Of a stretch of 64,000 bases of DNA, positions 53,400-64,000 are shown in pieces. Positions within the stretch are counted from its first letter, which is position 1. Each line of letters starts with the position of its first letter. The translations under genes and the position numbers were made by a program. A model generated the notes under the pieces. It did not search any database, was not told where the DNA came from, and was given only the letters and a program-made list of their open reading frames with translations. The stretch is taken from contig NC_135565.1 in NCBI RefSeq assembly GCF_964340395.1, forward strand, positions 18,808,209 through 18,872,208, in the 5' to 3' direction. This DNA comes from Glandiceps talaboti. Lineage: Eukaryota > Hemichordata > Enteropneusta > Spengelidae.

Positions 53400-55129
53400 A
53401 CTGTCATCCACACATACACACAAAGAATCCTATTGACATGATTGGTTAGAACCTCAGACCACTAGTGGCTTGAGTTAGAACATACACTCTAGAGGCTATG
53501 CAGTAGAACGATCACAAGAAAAAACAAGGGCATCCTCTTTGCTACCGCTAGAGGGACTAAATTAGGTGAGGAATCTCCTCTCGGCAGTCGGCACCTTTAC
53601 TGTCGCAGCCAGACTTGGTGACATATTCGTCTCTCTGTGAGATTCACGAATTACGCCCCAAGCGGCAAATTAAAGCCGAGAGAAGTAAGACATTTGACTG
53701 TTAATATCATGTGCAAGATGTATTAATCACATCAGTTCAATTGAAGCGTTTTGTTATTATATTGCGAAGTTTTATTTAATCAGTCGAAATCTTAATGACA
53801 ACCTCCACAAGTACCCCCATTATTTTTACCCTCATCCCTTCCCTAAATTTGAAGTTACAACTTGAATGCATCACATCAAAACTTTTTTCGCGCTCATCCA
53901 TAGAAAGCCACGACTGTTTTGAGTCAATGGAGAATGTCACTTTGGACGAATAATATGTACATAACATGGGTTTTCATGACAACACTACTTTTGTAGGGAT
54001 TCTTCGTCATATGGTATAACTCCGTGTTTTATGTGAAAAACATGCCATCACGTACATACAGTACACGGTATGTGTTTACAGAATAGTCACGTAGCTATAA
54101 TAAAAGTAATTTAAATGTCAATATTTTTCGTCATTGTTGCCATGACTACTTGATACAATGACGTTGATTGTTTCAGCTATGACGTCACTACTTTATAGTT
54201 ATTAATACTAGTAAGTAATTCGTGGAAAGGTTTGGCAATTTCGTGTCAACCACACCTTGTATATGACGTCAGGATCTAATCTCTCCTGCTATTGGTTAAA
54301 TCGGTCAAAATTCCCCATCAGAGTCCCCACCATCATCACACTGTAGACGATTATCCTGTGATAAATTTTGTCGTAATTCAACCGCACGCGTCGTAAAACG
54401 ATCAGACCCTTTTGCGGGAATGATACTTTTTAGTGAGTAAGTAGAGTGAAATTATGCTAGACTGCAGTGTAAGATACGACGACATGTTTAATATTCGCCT
54501 CTATATTTGGCCTTGGTGAGAGGGGAAGACTGATGGGTGAGGGCGCTAAACACGATATTTTACATAATACTCTTCCTCGAGGAGAATTGATAATGTTATT
54601 CCTTTTCACTACTTTGTACTTTGTACTTCGTATTTTTCCAAAGTGCGTAAATATTCCCAACAGTAAAATTGGCATTGTGTAAATGTTTATGTGTTTCAGG
54701 TTATTGACTGAGAAAAAACACACTATCGTGCATGATCTAAGCGGCTTATAGCTCTCTTGTATATAATACGTTCTCAAACTTCATAAAGTTAAGCCTCCTC
54801 CTTCAGAACGTCATTGTGGGCGGATGTTTCTACTTTACAGACTTCACTAGCACTGTCACTGAAATGACAACAATTTATTGACCATATGAATTGTAACTTA
54901 TACTACATGTGACCTCATATGGTATTGTTGTTGTGATTACGGATCGTGTTGTTACAGGTATAGACCTTGGTACTGTTTGAGGTGATGTATTGATATGTGT
55001 GTACCTTACTCCAAGGGAGACCAAAGTGGTTATGAAGTCGTGATTGCTTTATTTGCCTTCGAAATACCGATGTCAGCTATGTACATGTTTGTTTCATTGC
55101 TAATGCTTGACGTTTCGATAGGGGATCAG
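53400..55129. other. CpG-normal intergenic stretch
   Basis: I see no supported gene. CpG returns to normal frequency. A TACCGCTAGAGGG-containing patch (53540-53690) and a CCGCACGCGTCGTAAAACG patch (54380) are the most CpG-rich, but no exon can be read. Confidence 0.4.
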
Positions 55130-55403
55130 TAGCCTCGTCTACACGGCACTAAAAATCCTACCTGAGGATAGGATAGTTTGAAGCCCGTGTAGACGCAAAC
55201 GCAAACGCGTCCTGAAACCGTCCTGAAACCGTCCCGACTTAGGGCACCGTCCTGAAACTCTCCTGACTTCGTCCTATGTACTGTCAGGACGGAAGGCGCG
55301 ACATCTCCGCTGTAACCTTCCTACGTGTAGACACAAATCTATCCTACCTCAGGTAGGACTTGGGACTGCCTCAGGTATGACGACCTACGTGTAGATGAGG
55401 CTA
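55130..55403. mobile_element. 274-bp MITE with TA ends
   Basis: TAGCCTCGTCTACACG at the left matches the inverse of CGTGTAGATGAGGCTA at the right (one mismatch). Inside, CGTCCTGAAACCGTCCTGAA and further GTCCTGA motifs repeat. It is GC- and CpG-richer than its surroundings and has no ORF. Confidence 0.65.
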
Positions 55404-55984
55404 TTGTTTTCTAAGTGCTCGTTGCACATAGGACCAGTGTGCTTTGGTGTGAGATGTCAAAATGAAAAGATATCAATATTATAGTCTTTAGACTTTGGTT
55501 ACGTCACGTCAAATAAATAACGTTTTATGTCAAAGGTCATATTTCAAGAGAGGGAAAATAAACATTTGTTGATTAGATTGACGTCATACACACTGGCGAA
55601 CCATGTAATTTTTTTCCACTCTAACGACAAGTATTTCTCTCTTAGTAATTTATTATTGGTACGTTCTACCTGTAAGTTTATCGCATAGGGGGTGTAGTGG
55701 GTGGAAGTAAAATCTAACGTTATGTGTGAAGCTAGATTTTGATCAAATGTTAGTACTTAAAGTTTTGGTCATGGAGGAAACGCCAAATAATGTGGAAGTG
55801 TGCCGTGGCGAGGGAGCACAATTGTCTTTCATCATCATTTCTTTCATAGCAAAAGATGTTTGCCTCCACTACGATACAACGCGTTTCATGTTAGTGTTCA
55901 CTCAGGGTGATACAACCACTCAGACTAATAAAATAATATATTGCATATTCTACACTCTTTAACTCACCGACGCTTTATTTTGCA

Positions 55985-56225
55985 GTGTCATGGAAGAAAA
56001 TACAGCTCTGTTTTACGAGAATGCAATCAAGTTGCAATTTCTTGCTACAATTTGTCTAAACCAACTACACGCAGACGGCGCCAGTGTTTTGACGTCTGCG
56101 TGGTAGTACAGTTCATTTCATTTAGGCAAAATGTCACAAGAAATTGTATTAAATGTAATTCAATCTTGCTATCTTGAAGTGTAGGGTGTGCTGTTTCTAG
56201 CAATTGGTTTCTGTGTTGTAGTATC
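55985..56225. mobile_element. Foldback element, family F2 copy 1
   Basis: CAACTACACGCAGACG and CGTCTGCGTGGTAGT form the core hairpin (56060-56106). The outer ACAATTTGTCTAA and TTTAGGCAAAATGT also pair. It is related to 59930-60180. Confidence 0.5.
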
Positions 56226-56764
56226 AATCATGGCCAGTGAACACTAACATGAATTGGGCTGTAAATGCTCTAATTATCACTCGTGTACCTGATTTGGACT
56301 GTGTCTGTAGTGATTTGATATGTACGACCAAACACAGAGAGAGTATACAGTTTCAATTAGATGGCATTCTATCTCACTGTGAACACAACTAAACAGTTTA
56401 GTGTTTGAAGTCTTCCTTGTTCGATCCGACAGTCGTGTTGATGTCTCTCCACAATGAGATAAAATGTATTATTTTATGTGCACGGGCGCTAACAGTGACT
56501 TTATTTTGTTTTTATGTAATTCGTAACAAGAAACCGTCACCTTGTGTGACACGTAAAAAACATCGTGCCGCCTCTATAGTCTCCCTAGCTAAGGGGTGGT
56601 AGTAATATTGACAATCAACAGCCCCACCCTATCTCTCTTATATATAGTTGTCATAGCTTGAAGAGGGTGTGCAAGACGCACTGAAACGTCGTTTATTAGT
56701 ATATTTTACTTTAGGATTGAAAGTAAGGCCGACTTTGTACATTACTACCTGTTCAACAAGTCGT

Positions 56765-56765
<1 letters not shown>

Positions 56766-56811
<46 letters not shown>

Positions 56812-56818
56812 ACACACA

Positions 56819-56862
<44 letters not shown>

Positions 56863-57212
56863 CACACATACATACATACATACATACATACATACATACA
56901 TACATACATACACAAACATACACATACATACATACATACATACATACATACATACATACATACACACACACATACATACATACATACATACCTACCTACC
57001 TACCTACCTACCTACATACATACATACATACATACATACATACATACATACATGTACATACATACATACATACATACATACATACATACATACATACATA
57101 CATGTACATACATACATACATACATACATACATACATACATACATACATACATACATACATACATACATACATACATACATACATACATGTACATACATA
57201 CACACACATCAA
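56766..57212. repeat. Compound (CA)n-(CG)n-(CGCA)n-(CATA)n microsatellite
   Basis: CA, then alternating CGCGCG (56795-56808), then ACGC units, then about 330 nt of ACAT with ACCT and CATGTA variants. The CG/CA blocks can adopt Z-DNA. All open frames here are artefacts. Confidence 0.97.
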
Positions 57213-58215
57213 TTTAATCGGATAGAATCAAAAGGTATGTGAATCTAACACAGAGCCTAACATTATAAATGTTTCTAAAACGATATGACGTCACCTAAAA
57301 TGCATTTTAATATTCATAGAGACGTGACACGTTACTGTTGCTCGAAGAAAGAACATTATTGGCGAGTAAACTCTCCTCTAAAGTCGCACTGGTTTGGCGT
57401 ACAGTTAGCACTGTACAGGACAAACAACAAAATATACCAAAAATAAGAACGATTTCAGTAACAAATTCTCCCGGAGTGACAACTATTTGTTACTCCTCCA
57501 GGGTGCTATCGATAGACCTTGGAACTAGACAGATTATAATATTATCTAAGCATTTAATTTTACAAGTCTGTTCATAACATTGCATAATATGAAGTAGCTA
57601 CATATGTGTATTCATTCCCTCCTTAGTCAATCTATCAGGTGACTCGTTTACGTTGTTTATCTGAGTTGAAGGACGATACACACACATTCCGTGCATTGGC
57701 GACCGGAAAGTAAACCACAAAGAGCGTTGATGCATGATTACTGCCCTCGATCGATGTCGTTGAATTGTTATATCAAATATTCACAAGTTGTTGTGACCAA
57801 TCTTATAATACACAATAAGTAAATAGCTATCGCTGTTGTTATACGATAGCGGATATATCAGACTGACTTCGAGGAATAGGTGATCGCATGGCGTCGGGTC
57901 TAATTTTAGTAACACGTCTAGCGTTTATACAATACAGCCAATCGAGGTACAATATATACTTTCTCTGAATTCGACAAATTCTCCGAATTTAGGGGGGAAA
58001 GAAGGGGTTTCCCCACTTGAACAACCCAACTAGGATGTTATTTCCTCGTAGCTGAGAGTCCGGATTACATGATAGATGGGTATACTATAGGTTTATTATT
58101 GGCGTACAGTGTAAACAAAGATTGGTATAAACCATGCTAGCAAGAGTGATTGTCCTAAAAATGACAACGTATAGGAAATATAGTACCGTTACGATGACAG
58201 AAAAGTAAAAAATCT

Positions 58216-58894
58216 ACTTTGACTGTGACTGTGACTGTGACTGTGACCGTGACTGTGATAATGATATAATACGATCGATATGATATGATATGATATATGA
58301 TATGATATGATATGATATGATATGATATGATATGATATGATATGGTATGATATGGTATGATATGGTATGATATGATATATGATGTATGTGATGTGATGTG
58401 ATGTGATGTGATGTGATGTGATGTGATATGATGTGATATGATATGATATGATATGATATGATGTATGTGATGTGATGTGACGTGACTTGACGTGACGTGA
58501 CGTGATATGATATGATGTATGTGATGTGATGTGACGTGACTTGACGTGATGTGACGTGACGTGATATGATATGATATGATATGATGTATGTGATGTGATG
58601 TGATGTGACGTGACGTGACGTGACGTGATATGATATGATGTATGTGATGTGATGTGACGTGACGACGTGATGTGACGTGACGTGATATGATATGATGTAT
58701 GTGATGTGATGTGATGTGACGACGTGATGTGACGTGACGTGATATGATATGATATGATATGATGTATGTGATGTGATGTGACGTGACGACGTGATGTGAC
58801 GTGACGTGATATGATATGATATGATATGATGTATGTGATGTGATGTGATGTGACGTGACGTGACGTGACGTGATGTGATGTGATGTGATGTGAT
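58216..58894. repeat. Pentamer satellite array TGATA / TGTGA / TGACG
   Basis: (TGTGAC)n at 58216-58256 runs into pentamers TGATA, TGTGA and CGTGA. A higher-order unit of about 65-85 bp recurs six or more times, each opening with GATGTATGTGATGTGATGTG. The 277-residue minus-strand open frame (HITSHH repeats) is an artefact. Confidence 0.95.
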
Positions 58895-59015
58895 ATGTTT
58901 TATTCAGTACTATACAGTACAAGCGAACAATGACAAATACTAGTACAAGGAAGATACAAGAAAGTTTATTGAAGTAGAGATAACACATAATAATTGTACA
59001 TACAACATTAACATC

Positions 59016-59018
59016 TGC

Positions 59019-59087
<69 letters not shown>

Positions 59088-59156
59088 GTCTCCCTGCCCC
59101 CTCTCTCTCCCCCTCTCTACCCCTCTCTCTCACTCTCTCTACCCCCTCTCTCCCCC
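59016..59156. repeat. (CTGT)n followed by CT-rich tract
   Basis: About 17 CTGT units at 59016-59085, then CCCCTCTCTC-type pyrimidine sequence to 59155. Confidence 0.95.
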
Positions 59157-59929
59157 GCAAGAAATTGTGAAATTATACAATTTAAGGTAATTACAATTTT
59201 ACGGTATGTTATATGATCTTATATGTGCGGGTATTGCCCGGCGTCACTTTATATCATATATAGACTGCTCATAAAGCCAATGCAATTTGGAAAGTATTAA
59301 ATTTAAAGACCTATACTGCGAAAACAAGGTAGGTAGCACATGACGGTATTTTGTAACGACTTCCTGTATACAAAGAAAATACAGACATTGATACTCGAGC
59401 CGTATGAATAATTCATTTTTGCTTAGATTTCTGCTTTATAAAACAATTTCACCGTAGCTTCATACTTGGGAAATCAATGAGAAACAACATTGACCGAGTG
59501 TATGTTTGAAACTCAATATTTTGCAGAAAGCTAAAATATTGTGTAAAATTAAAGTTTTTTTTATATTCTATTCACAATAACAACCATTTACACAGTTATT
59601 AATCTTTGCAGTGTGTTGACTTACAAACAAGGACTTGACATATTGTTTCACATTGACTTTTCAAGTAGGAAGCCATGATGAAATTGTTTTATGAATGAGT
59701 TAAAAATCAAAATAAATACCAAATCCTCATCCATATGGCCACTTTTAAAATGATACATTGTGCCTTTTCTTATCTATTTTTAGATTTGTAGCAGTCAAGT
59801 TTTTGATTGACATTGAGATAAAGTGTATCACTTTATATGTATACATGCTATCAATATATGACTTCATGTCACAGGAAAATAAACTTGTTGTATAACAACA
59901 AAGACAGAAAAATCATCATGCTACAGCCC

Positions 59930-60180
59930 CTTTCAAATTACCGTTCACTGGCTCTGTTTGATATAACCATGCAGAAAACAGTGAGAAACTGCACATGCTA
60001 CATTTTGTCTCAAATGAAATGAACTACCATATGGAGACATCAAACCATTGACGTCCGCGTGTCTGCGTCTAGGTTCAATGCACTTTGGTTTATTTCATAA
60101 TTAGACAAAATGTAGTAACAGACTGCTATCTTGCTATCTTAGTGTACGTGCAGTTTCTTATTAGTTTCTACGTGATTTTA
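59930..60180. mobile_element. Foldback element, family F2 copy 2
   Basis: TACATTTTGTCTCAAATGAA is inverted as TTCATAATTAGACAAAATGTA. It shares the GACGTCYGCGTG core with copy 1 (55985-56225). Confidence 0.45.
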
Positions 60181-60217
60181 CCAAACAGAACCTGTGAACT
60201 GTAACTTTAACTGTAAC

Positions 60218-60425
60218 TGTACCTCGTTTGTGCAGTGTTTCCTTATTCATACACCAAGGCATCTACTTCACACTTTATTTGTATTCTACGACCTTGGTAC
60301 TATTTATTTTCACTTTTTTGTACCTCATTTCTGCAATGCATACACCAAGGCATCTACTTCATACTTTATTAGTATGCTATGGCCTTGGATCTATTTTTAT
60401 TTTCATTTTTTTATGTTATCTACAT
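60218..60425. repeat. About 105-bp tandem duplication
   Basis: Two copies of ACACCAAGGCATCTACTTCA, then ACTTTATT, then GACCTTGG or GGCCTTGG, with a pyrimidine-rich tail. Confidence 0.8.
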
Positions 60426-60546
60426 AAAAGGACTAAGTTGACCTTTGCCCCAGTGCATCTAGTGACACGATAACTTTAAATTTAGATTCATTGATATCAT
60501 CCAAACGTTTTCCCTACTCTGTCCCTTATTTTACCCTCCATTGCGA

Positions 60547-60590
60547 TGACGTCATTCTATGTTGTACATTGCGGTCGTCAAAGTAAACAA
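60547..60590 (+). promoter_or_regulatory. Candidate CRE-type promoter
   Basis: A perfect TGACGTCA (60547-60554) lies 37 nt before AAATGGCGGG, a YY1-type motif overlapping a possible start codon. It would drive the putative small gene at 60591. Confidence 0.3.
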
Positions 60591-61367
60591 ATGGCGGGAA
60601 CAGAGCCAAGGCTCATTTGTCAAACTTTTCTGTGGAGAATTAAGGTAATTTTTTGTCTAGACTATGTGTAGACATCAACTGTTAGCCACGTTGACATGTG
60701 GAACAGATACGCTTGCTAACATGCAGATATTTTATTCTATTATTGAAACTTTTGAAATTTGGATAGTATTTGTGAGATACCGTGTTTGCGAGTATGTGTA
60801 TGTGTGTGTGTGTGCGCGAGAGAGAGAGAGAATGATGTATGTATGTATTTTTGTATGTATGTATGTATGTAAACATGTATGTATGTATGTATGTATGTAA
60901 ACATGTATGTATGTATGTATGTATGTATGTATGTATGTATGTATGTATGTATGTATGTATGTATGTATGTATGTGTGGGGGTAGGGAAGTGGCACTAATA
61001 GTTACAACGTTTACTTCCTAGTTACTTCAAGGTGTATTCTTGATAAATTTATATAGCTGATCACGTGACTGATTAGATGGGAAAGATTCCGATTTACATG
61101 CATCATGTAGTGAATGGAATAATCTTTCATTCATTCTGACTTTAAGATTCAGCATAGTACACATTCTCAATTCGATGTTGGCGTACAAATGTGACACAAT
61201 TATACGAACATTATTATGAGTTGTATATTTTATTTCAGTTAAACCAGCCAAGCCTAAAATATCACTTTTACAACACTATACCGAAATGTCAAACATACCC
61301 AGAAAAGAAAAAAAAAGACGAATATCAGTTATCTTACATTCCAGGTGTATTTTGTGATTTCATGTAA
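60591..61367 (+). CDS. Possible small two-exon gene, unknown product
   Basis: Exon 1, 60591-60644, reads MAGTEPRLICQTFLWRIK and ends at AAG|GTAATT, phase 0. An acceptor TATTTCAG opens exon 2 at 61239, which continues in frame as LNQPSLKYHFYNTIPKCQTY, then EKKKKDEYQLSYIPG and a TAA at 61365-61367. AATAAA follows at 61369. Total 60 residues, with a polylysine stretch. An alternative donor CCAG|GTGTAT at 61345 could extend the gene to unseen exons. No family is recognised, and the model rests on signals only. Confidence 0.3.
60836..60976. repeat. (GTAT)n microsatellite
   Basis: GTAT units with two AAACAT interruptions, preceded by (TG)n and (GA)n at 60800-60830. It lies in the intron of the putative small gene. 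Confidence 0.97.
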
Positions 61368-61374
61368 AAATAAA

Positions 61375-62499
61375 TTCAAAAAGTAACCGTTTATTATAGA
61401 ATATGCATATTGTTAATTATTTACATAATTTTATCTGTTTAGCATAACCTACACGAATTAAATAAGTAAATTCATTTGCTATATAATTTATGATACATTA
61501 TTTACATTTGATATGTATACAATTTTACTGAGCGGCACTGCCACAGTAATAGTTGTGTGCACTTTCACTTTATCAGACGTAATTTACATAATATAAAGTA
61601 TTGATTTTACGCACATCAAACGTCACTTCCGCCTAACCTTTTCCGCGTGTATCGGTCATTTTACTTACAGCATTATATTTTAGAAATTTTTGTTTTGATG
61701 ACCATTTTTGTACACTCACTTTTCTTTTTGACCGAAATCCTACAAATACTTATAGTATCAAGATTACGTTGTAGAAGTATCATTCTCATTTTTTCAAGAA
61801 TAAAGTAGATTATCAAAATTCAATGCGAAAGAGGTTAAAGGTCACGTGATGTCTAGTACTGAAGGTAATGATTGGTTAAAATGTAGGAAGCCCCAACAAA
61901 TAGAAATCGCCTTTATTAAATCGACTTGATGCATCAAAATCCGACTGCTCTTTTCATGAATATTATCTCCAGTATAGAAATGTCAACCCAACTAACCAAA
62001 TTTGGCTAAAAATCTACCTTTGTGCAGTATCATCAGACAAATCAACCTATAATTTTACATTCTGAGTTTAGCTTTGTTTCTAATGGGTTTTTTTCTAACA
62101 AGTAACGGATCACTAACCATGCGGCTGATATGAGCAAAGGTGTTTTAAAACGTCGTCTTTGATAAACCTCAAGTTAAAATTCAAACGATACAAGTCTATT
62201 CAATAATCCCTCTATAATTATCACTCTTTAAAACAATTTACTAGTATTAACCCAAACTAAGAGTATATTGGTTCGTTTGTTACAAACATACTTTAACATT
62301 ACCGCAAAGACCACATAGCAGGTTTGTCGAGGTAATATTGATGATTTTTTTAAAACTCTGATCTCTGTTGTCCAGTTCGTATTATGGGTGTGGAAACTTC
62401 TGGTTAAAATGTATTACCCAAAAGTTAATATTTTGATACGATTCATTCTTATTTTTCGAAAAGTACGGAATTTTTATCTTGATTATGAAAGCCTTGTGA

Positions 62500-62563
<64 letters not shown>

Positions 62564-62987
62564 ATATTGTGTACCTTCCACGATAGTATAACATCACAAT
62601 TTCGTGCAATTTTCACTCAAGAGCGTAAAGGCTAACAGTGGAAATAATAAACAAACAAACAATTAAGCATATCATGTTGGCTTGGAAATTTGCTGTGGAA
62701 CGAGGACGCAAATGACCAAATTTACAAATTTCATATCATCATTATCTAAAATATATATATACACAGTTAACATTCACTAGTCGACGAGAAATCTTCAAGT
62801 GTGATGCCTTCATTATTTTTGAAAAAGAAATGTTTAGCTCTTCAAGTTGATAATCCGCCAAACAGTTTAACTAAGAAGCCGAAAATGTGTCGGCTGTAAA
62901 ACTACAAATTAGCCTTTCAAAGAAAATAAATACCTTAAGTTTACAAAATAGATTTAAATTTAGTCATAGCGGTGAAACAGATGCATA
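61375..62987. other. Intergenic stretch with no gene seen
   Basis: AT-rich, with CpG-containing patches near 61620-61660 and 61840. It contains a (CTGT)n microsatellite at 62503-62560. No exon on either strand could be supported. Confidence 0.5.
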
Positions 62988-62993
62988 TTTATT
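62988..62993 (-). promoter_or_regulatory. Candidate polyadenylation signal of the SPDEF-like gene
   Basis: AATAAA on the minus strand, about 580 nt after the stop codon at 63575. It is the nearest canonical signal I find. Confidence 0.4.
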
Positions 62994-63574
62994 TTTTTAA
63001 TATTTCATAACCTTTGACCTTTCTTTTGACTTGGTTACATCAATTTGTAAAACATTCTGGTCAAAATGATACATTTTCCAAGTGGTCAGACGATATGTTT
63101 CTATCAAATTATTATTTATCATTTTAATCATATTTGAATAAAGTTTTATGATCGTAAATAATAAATACAATATAATAGTATTTTGGTTTTGTAGTGCCAT
63201 ATTGCAATAAAATATAGTTTGTACTGTTGCTATTATCAATATACTCTCCATGTAAATCGAAAAGTAAGAACTCTGTATTTCTTTAAATTAAGAGAAAAAA
63301 ACGTGCTTGAGCTCCTTTGAGATATTGCGAACCGGGAAGATTGTACGGAAGCATGCAACACTACCATTAGTGTACGGTGCACAGTCAGAAATTAATATAA
63401 CAGTGGATGTCGGACTGCACTGATCATTCATTCTCGTGCGTTTTGTCAGTTCACATAATGTCCAACAGCTTACATTGGCATCACTCTCTCTTTCGAGTTC
63501 TTTTCTTGTTTGAAATTAACGAGGGCAGTGAGAGCGGGTGTTCGGTGTAACTATGACAACAGCGTGTTGTAACT

Positions 63575-63750
63575 TTAAGGGTTGACAAACTGATAAACCA
63601 GTCTTTGTGATTTTTCGGTTTTCTTCATTATACCCTTCTTATAATATTGTCTGATAGATCGACTAAGTTTGTCATAGTTCATGTTGGGTCGGTTTTTTCT
63701 CTGTCCCCAAAGTTTGGCCACTTCCACTGAGTCATCGATTCTGAAGATAC
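63575..63750 (-). CDS. SPDEF: SPDEF-type ETS transcription factor, last exon (partial gene)
   Basis: Sequence-specific DNA-binding transcription factor; this exon encodes the C-terminal two thirds of the ETS winged helix. On the minus strand, acceptor CTCACTTCAG opens the exon in phase 1. It encodes IFRIDDSVEVAKLWGQRKNR, MNYDKLSRSIRQYYKKGIMK and SQRLVYQFVNP, then TAA. Recognition helix 3 (the MNYDKLSRSIRQYY segment, with its two invariant Arg) is intact. The Gln in RQYY and a protein ending directly after the ETS domain are characteristic of the SPDEF (PDEF/Ets98B) subfamily, not of ETS1, ELF or ERG. Earlier exons lie beyond the right edge. The gene is convergent with the PACSIN pair. Confidence 0.93.
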
Positions 63751-63781
63751 CTGAAGTGAGATATAAAAATAGTTTGGTCAT

Positions 63782-63792
63782 TCAATCAATCG

Positions 63793-63858
<66 letters not shown>

Positions 63859-64000
63859 CAATCAATCAATCAATCGGTCAGTCAGTCAGTCAGTCAGTCA
63901 ACAAACCAACCAACCAACCAACCAACCAACCAAACAACCAACCAACCAACCAACCAACCAACCAATCAATCAATCAATCAATCAACCAACAAGCAAGCCA
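63782..64000. repeat. (ATCA)n / (GTCA)n / (ACCA)n microsatellite
   Basis: Compound tetranucleotide array in the intron just upstream of the SPDEF-like last exon. It runs off the right edge of the window. Confidence 0.97.

Larger units (their letters stand above)
47936..53400 (+). other. PACSIN B 3' UTR and 3' flank
   Basis: There is no clear canonical AATAAA near the stop. AATAAA at 49859 and ATTAAA at 51399 are the visible candidates, so the 3' end is unresolved. The stretch stays CpG-poor to about 53.4 kb. It holds a diverged relative of the 31241 TIR element (49225-49390), a decayed minus-strand coding segment (49751-50017) and a short direct repeat (51525-51730, GCTAAGGTGTCATAT-type). 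Confidence 0.5.

Noticed and set aside
55726-56177. Two adjacent plus-strand open frames of 78 aa
   Set aside because: The second runs through the F2 foldback; neither has a plausible promoter, splice context or family.
58155-58988. 277-residue minus-strand open frame rich in H, I, T and S
   Set aside because: It is a translation of the pentamer satellite, which rarely forms stop codons in that frame.

Overview
The window is animal nuclear DNA: AT-rich, intron-rich, full of microsatellites and small dispersed repeats, with spliced genes whose exons are 39-230 nt long. The gene content and repeat style (very frequent TACATGTA palindromes, AGCGCTTT-type retroelement tails, many short foldback elements) suggest a marine invertebrate, most likely an invertebrate deuterostome such as a hemichordate, echinoderm or cephalochordate. 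A lophotrochozoan cannot be excluded. No prokaryotic gene, tRNA, rRNA or CRISPR array was seen.

Layout. (1) 134-5269, plus strand: the 3' nine coding exons of a PACSIN/syndapin gene (copy A: F-BAR domain, acidic linker, C-terminal SH3); its first coding exon lies left of the window. (2) 5480-7370: intergenic, mostly (GAAT)n/(GAGT)n repeats. (3) 7370-47935, plus strand: a second, complete PACSIN gene (copy B), with a probable non-coding first exon ending at 7543, a leader intron of about 23 kb, eight constitutive coding exons between 30892 and 47935 (435 aa), and two further in-frame optional exons (39 nt and 87 nt). (4) 47936-60540: 3' flank with dispersed repeats, a decayed coding-like segment on the minus strand, a cluster of DR1-type nuclear-receptor motifs, a TA-flanked MITE and large satellite arrays. 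(5) 60547-61374: a possible small two-exon gene on the plus strand (low confidence). (6) 63575-63750, minus strand: the last exon of an SPDEF-type ETS transcription factor, whose other exons lie right of the window.

The two PACSIN genes are adjacent tandem paralogues in the same orientation, and the SPDEF gene converges on them. As far as I recall, human PACSIN1 and SPDEF are also convergent neighbours, so this looks like conserved microsynteny. PACSIN proteins bend membrane with the F-BAR dimer and recruit dynamin and N-WASP through the SH3 domain. SPDEF is a transcription factor; no functional link between the two is implied.

The most unusual feature is in copy B. The 3' splice site of coding exon 2, together with the first bases of that exon, has been amplified into an upstream array of nine near-copies (34860-35301). 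The last three are in frame with the exon, so alternative acceptor choice could add 15, 30 or 47 residues inside the F-BAR domain. Copy B also sits in a sharply CpG-poor domain (about 8.2-53.4 kb) whereas copy A is CpG-normal, which suggests different germline methylation of the two paralogues.
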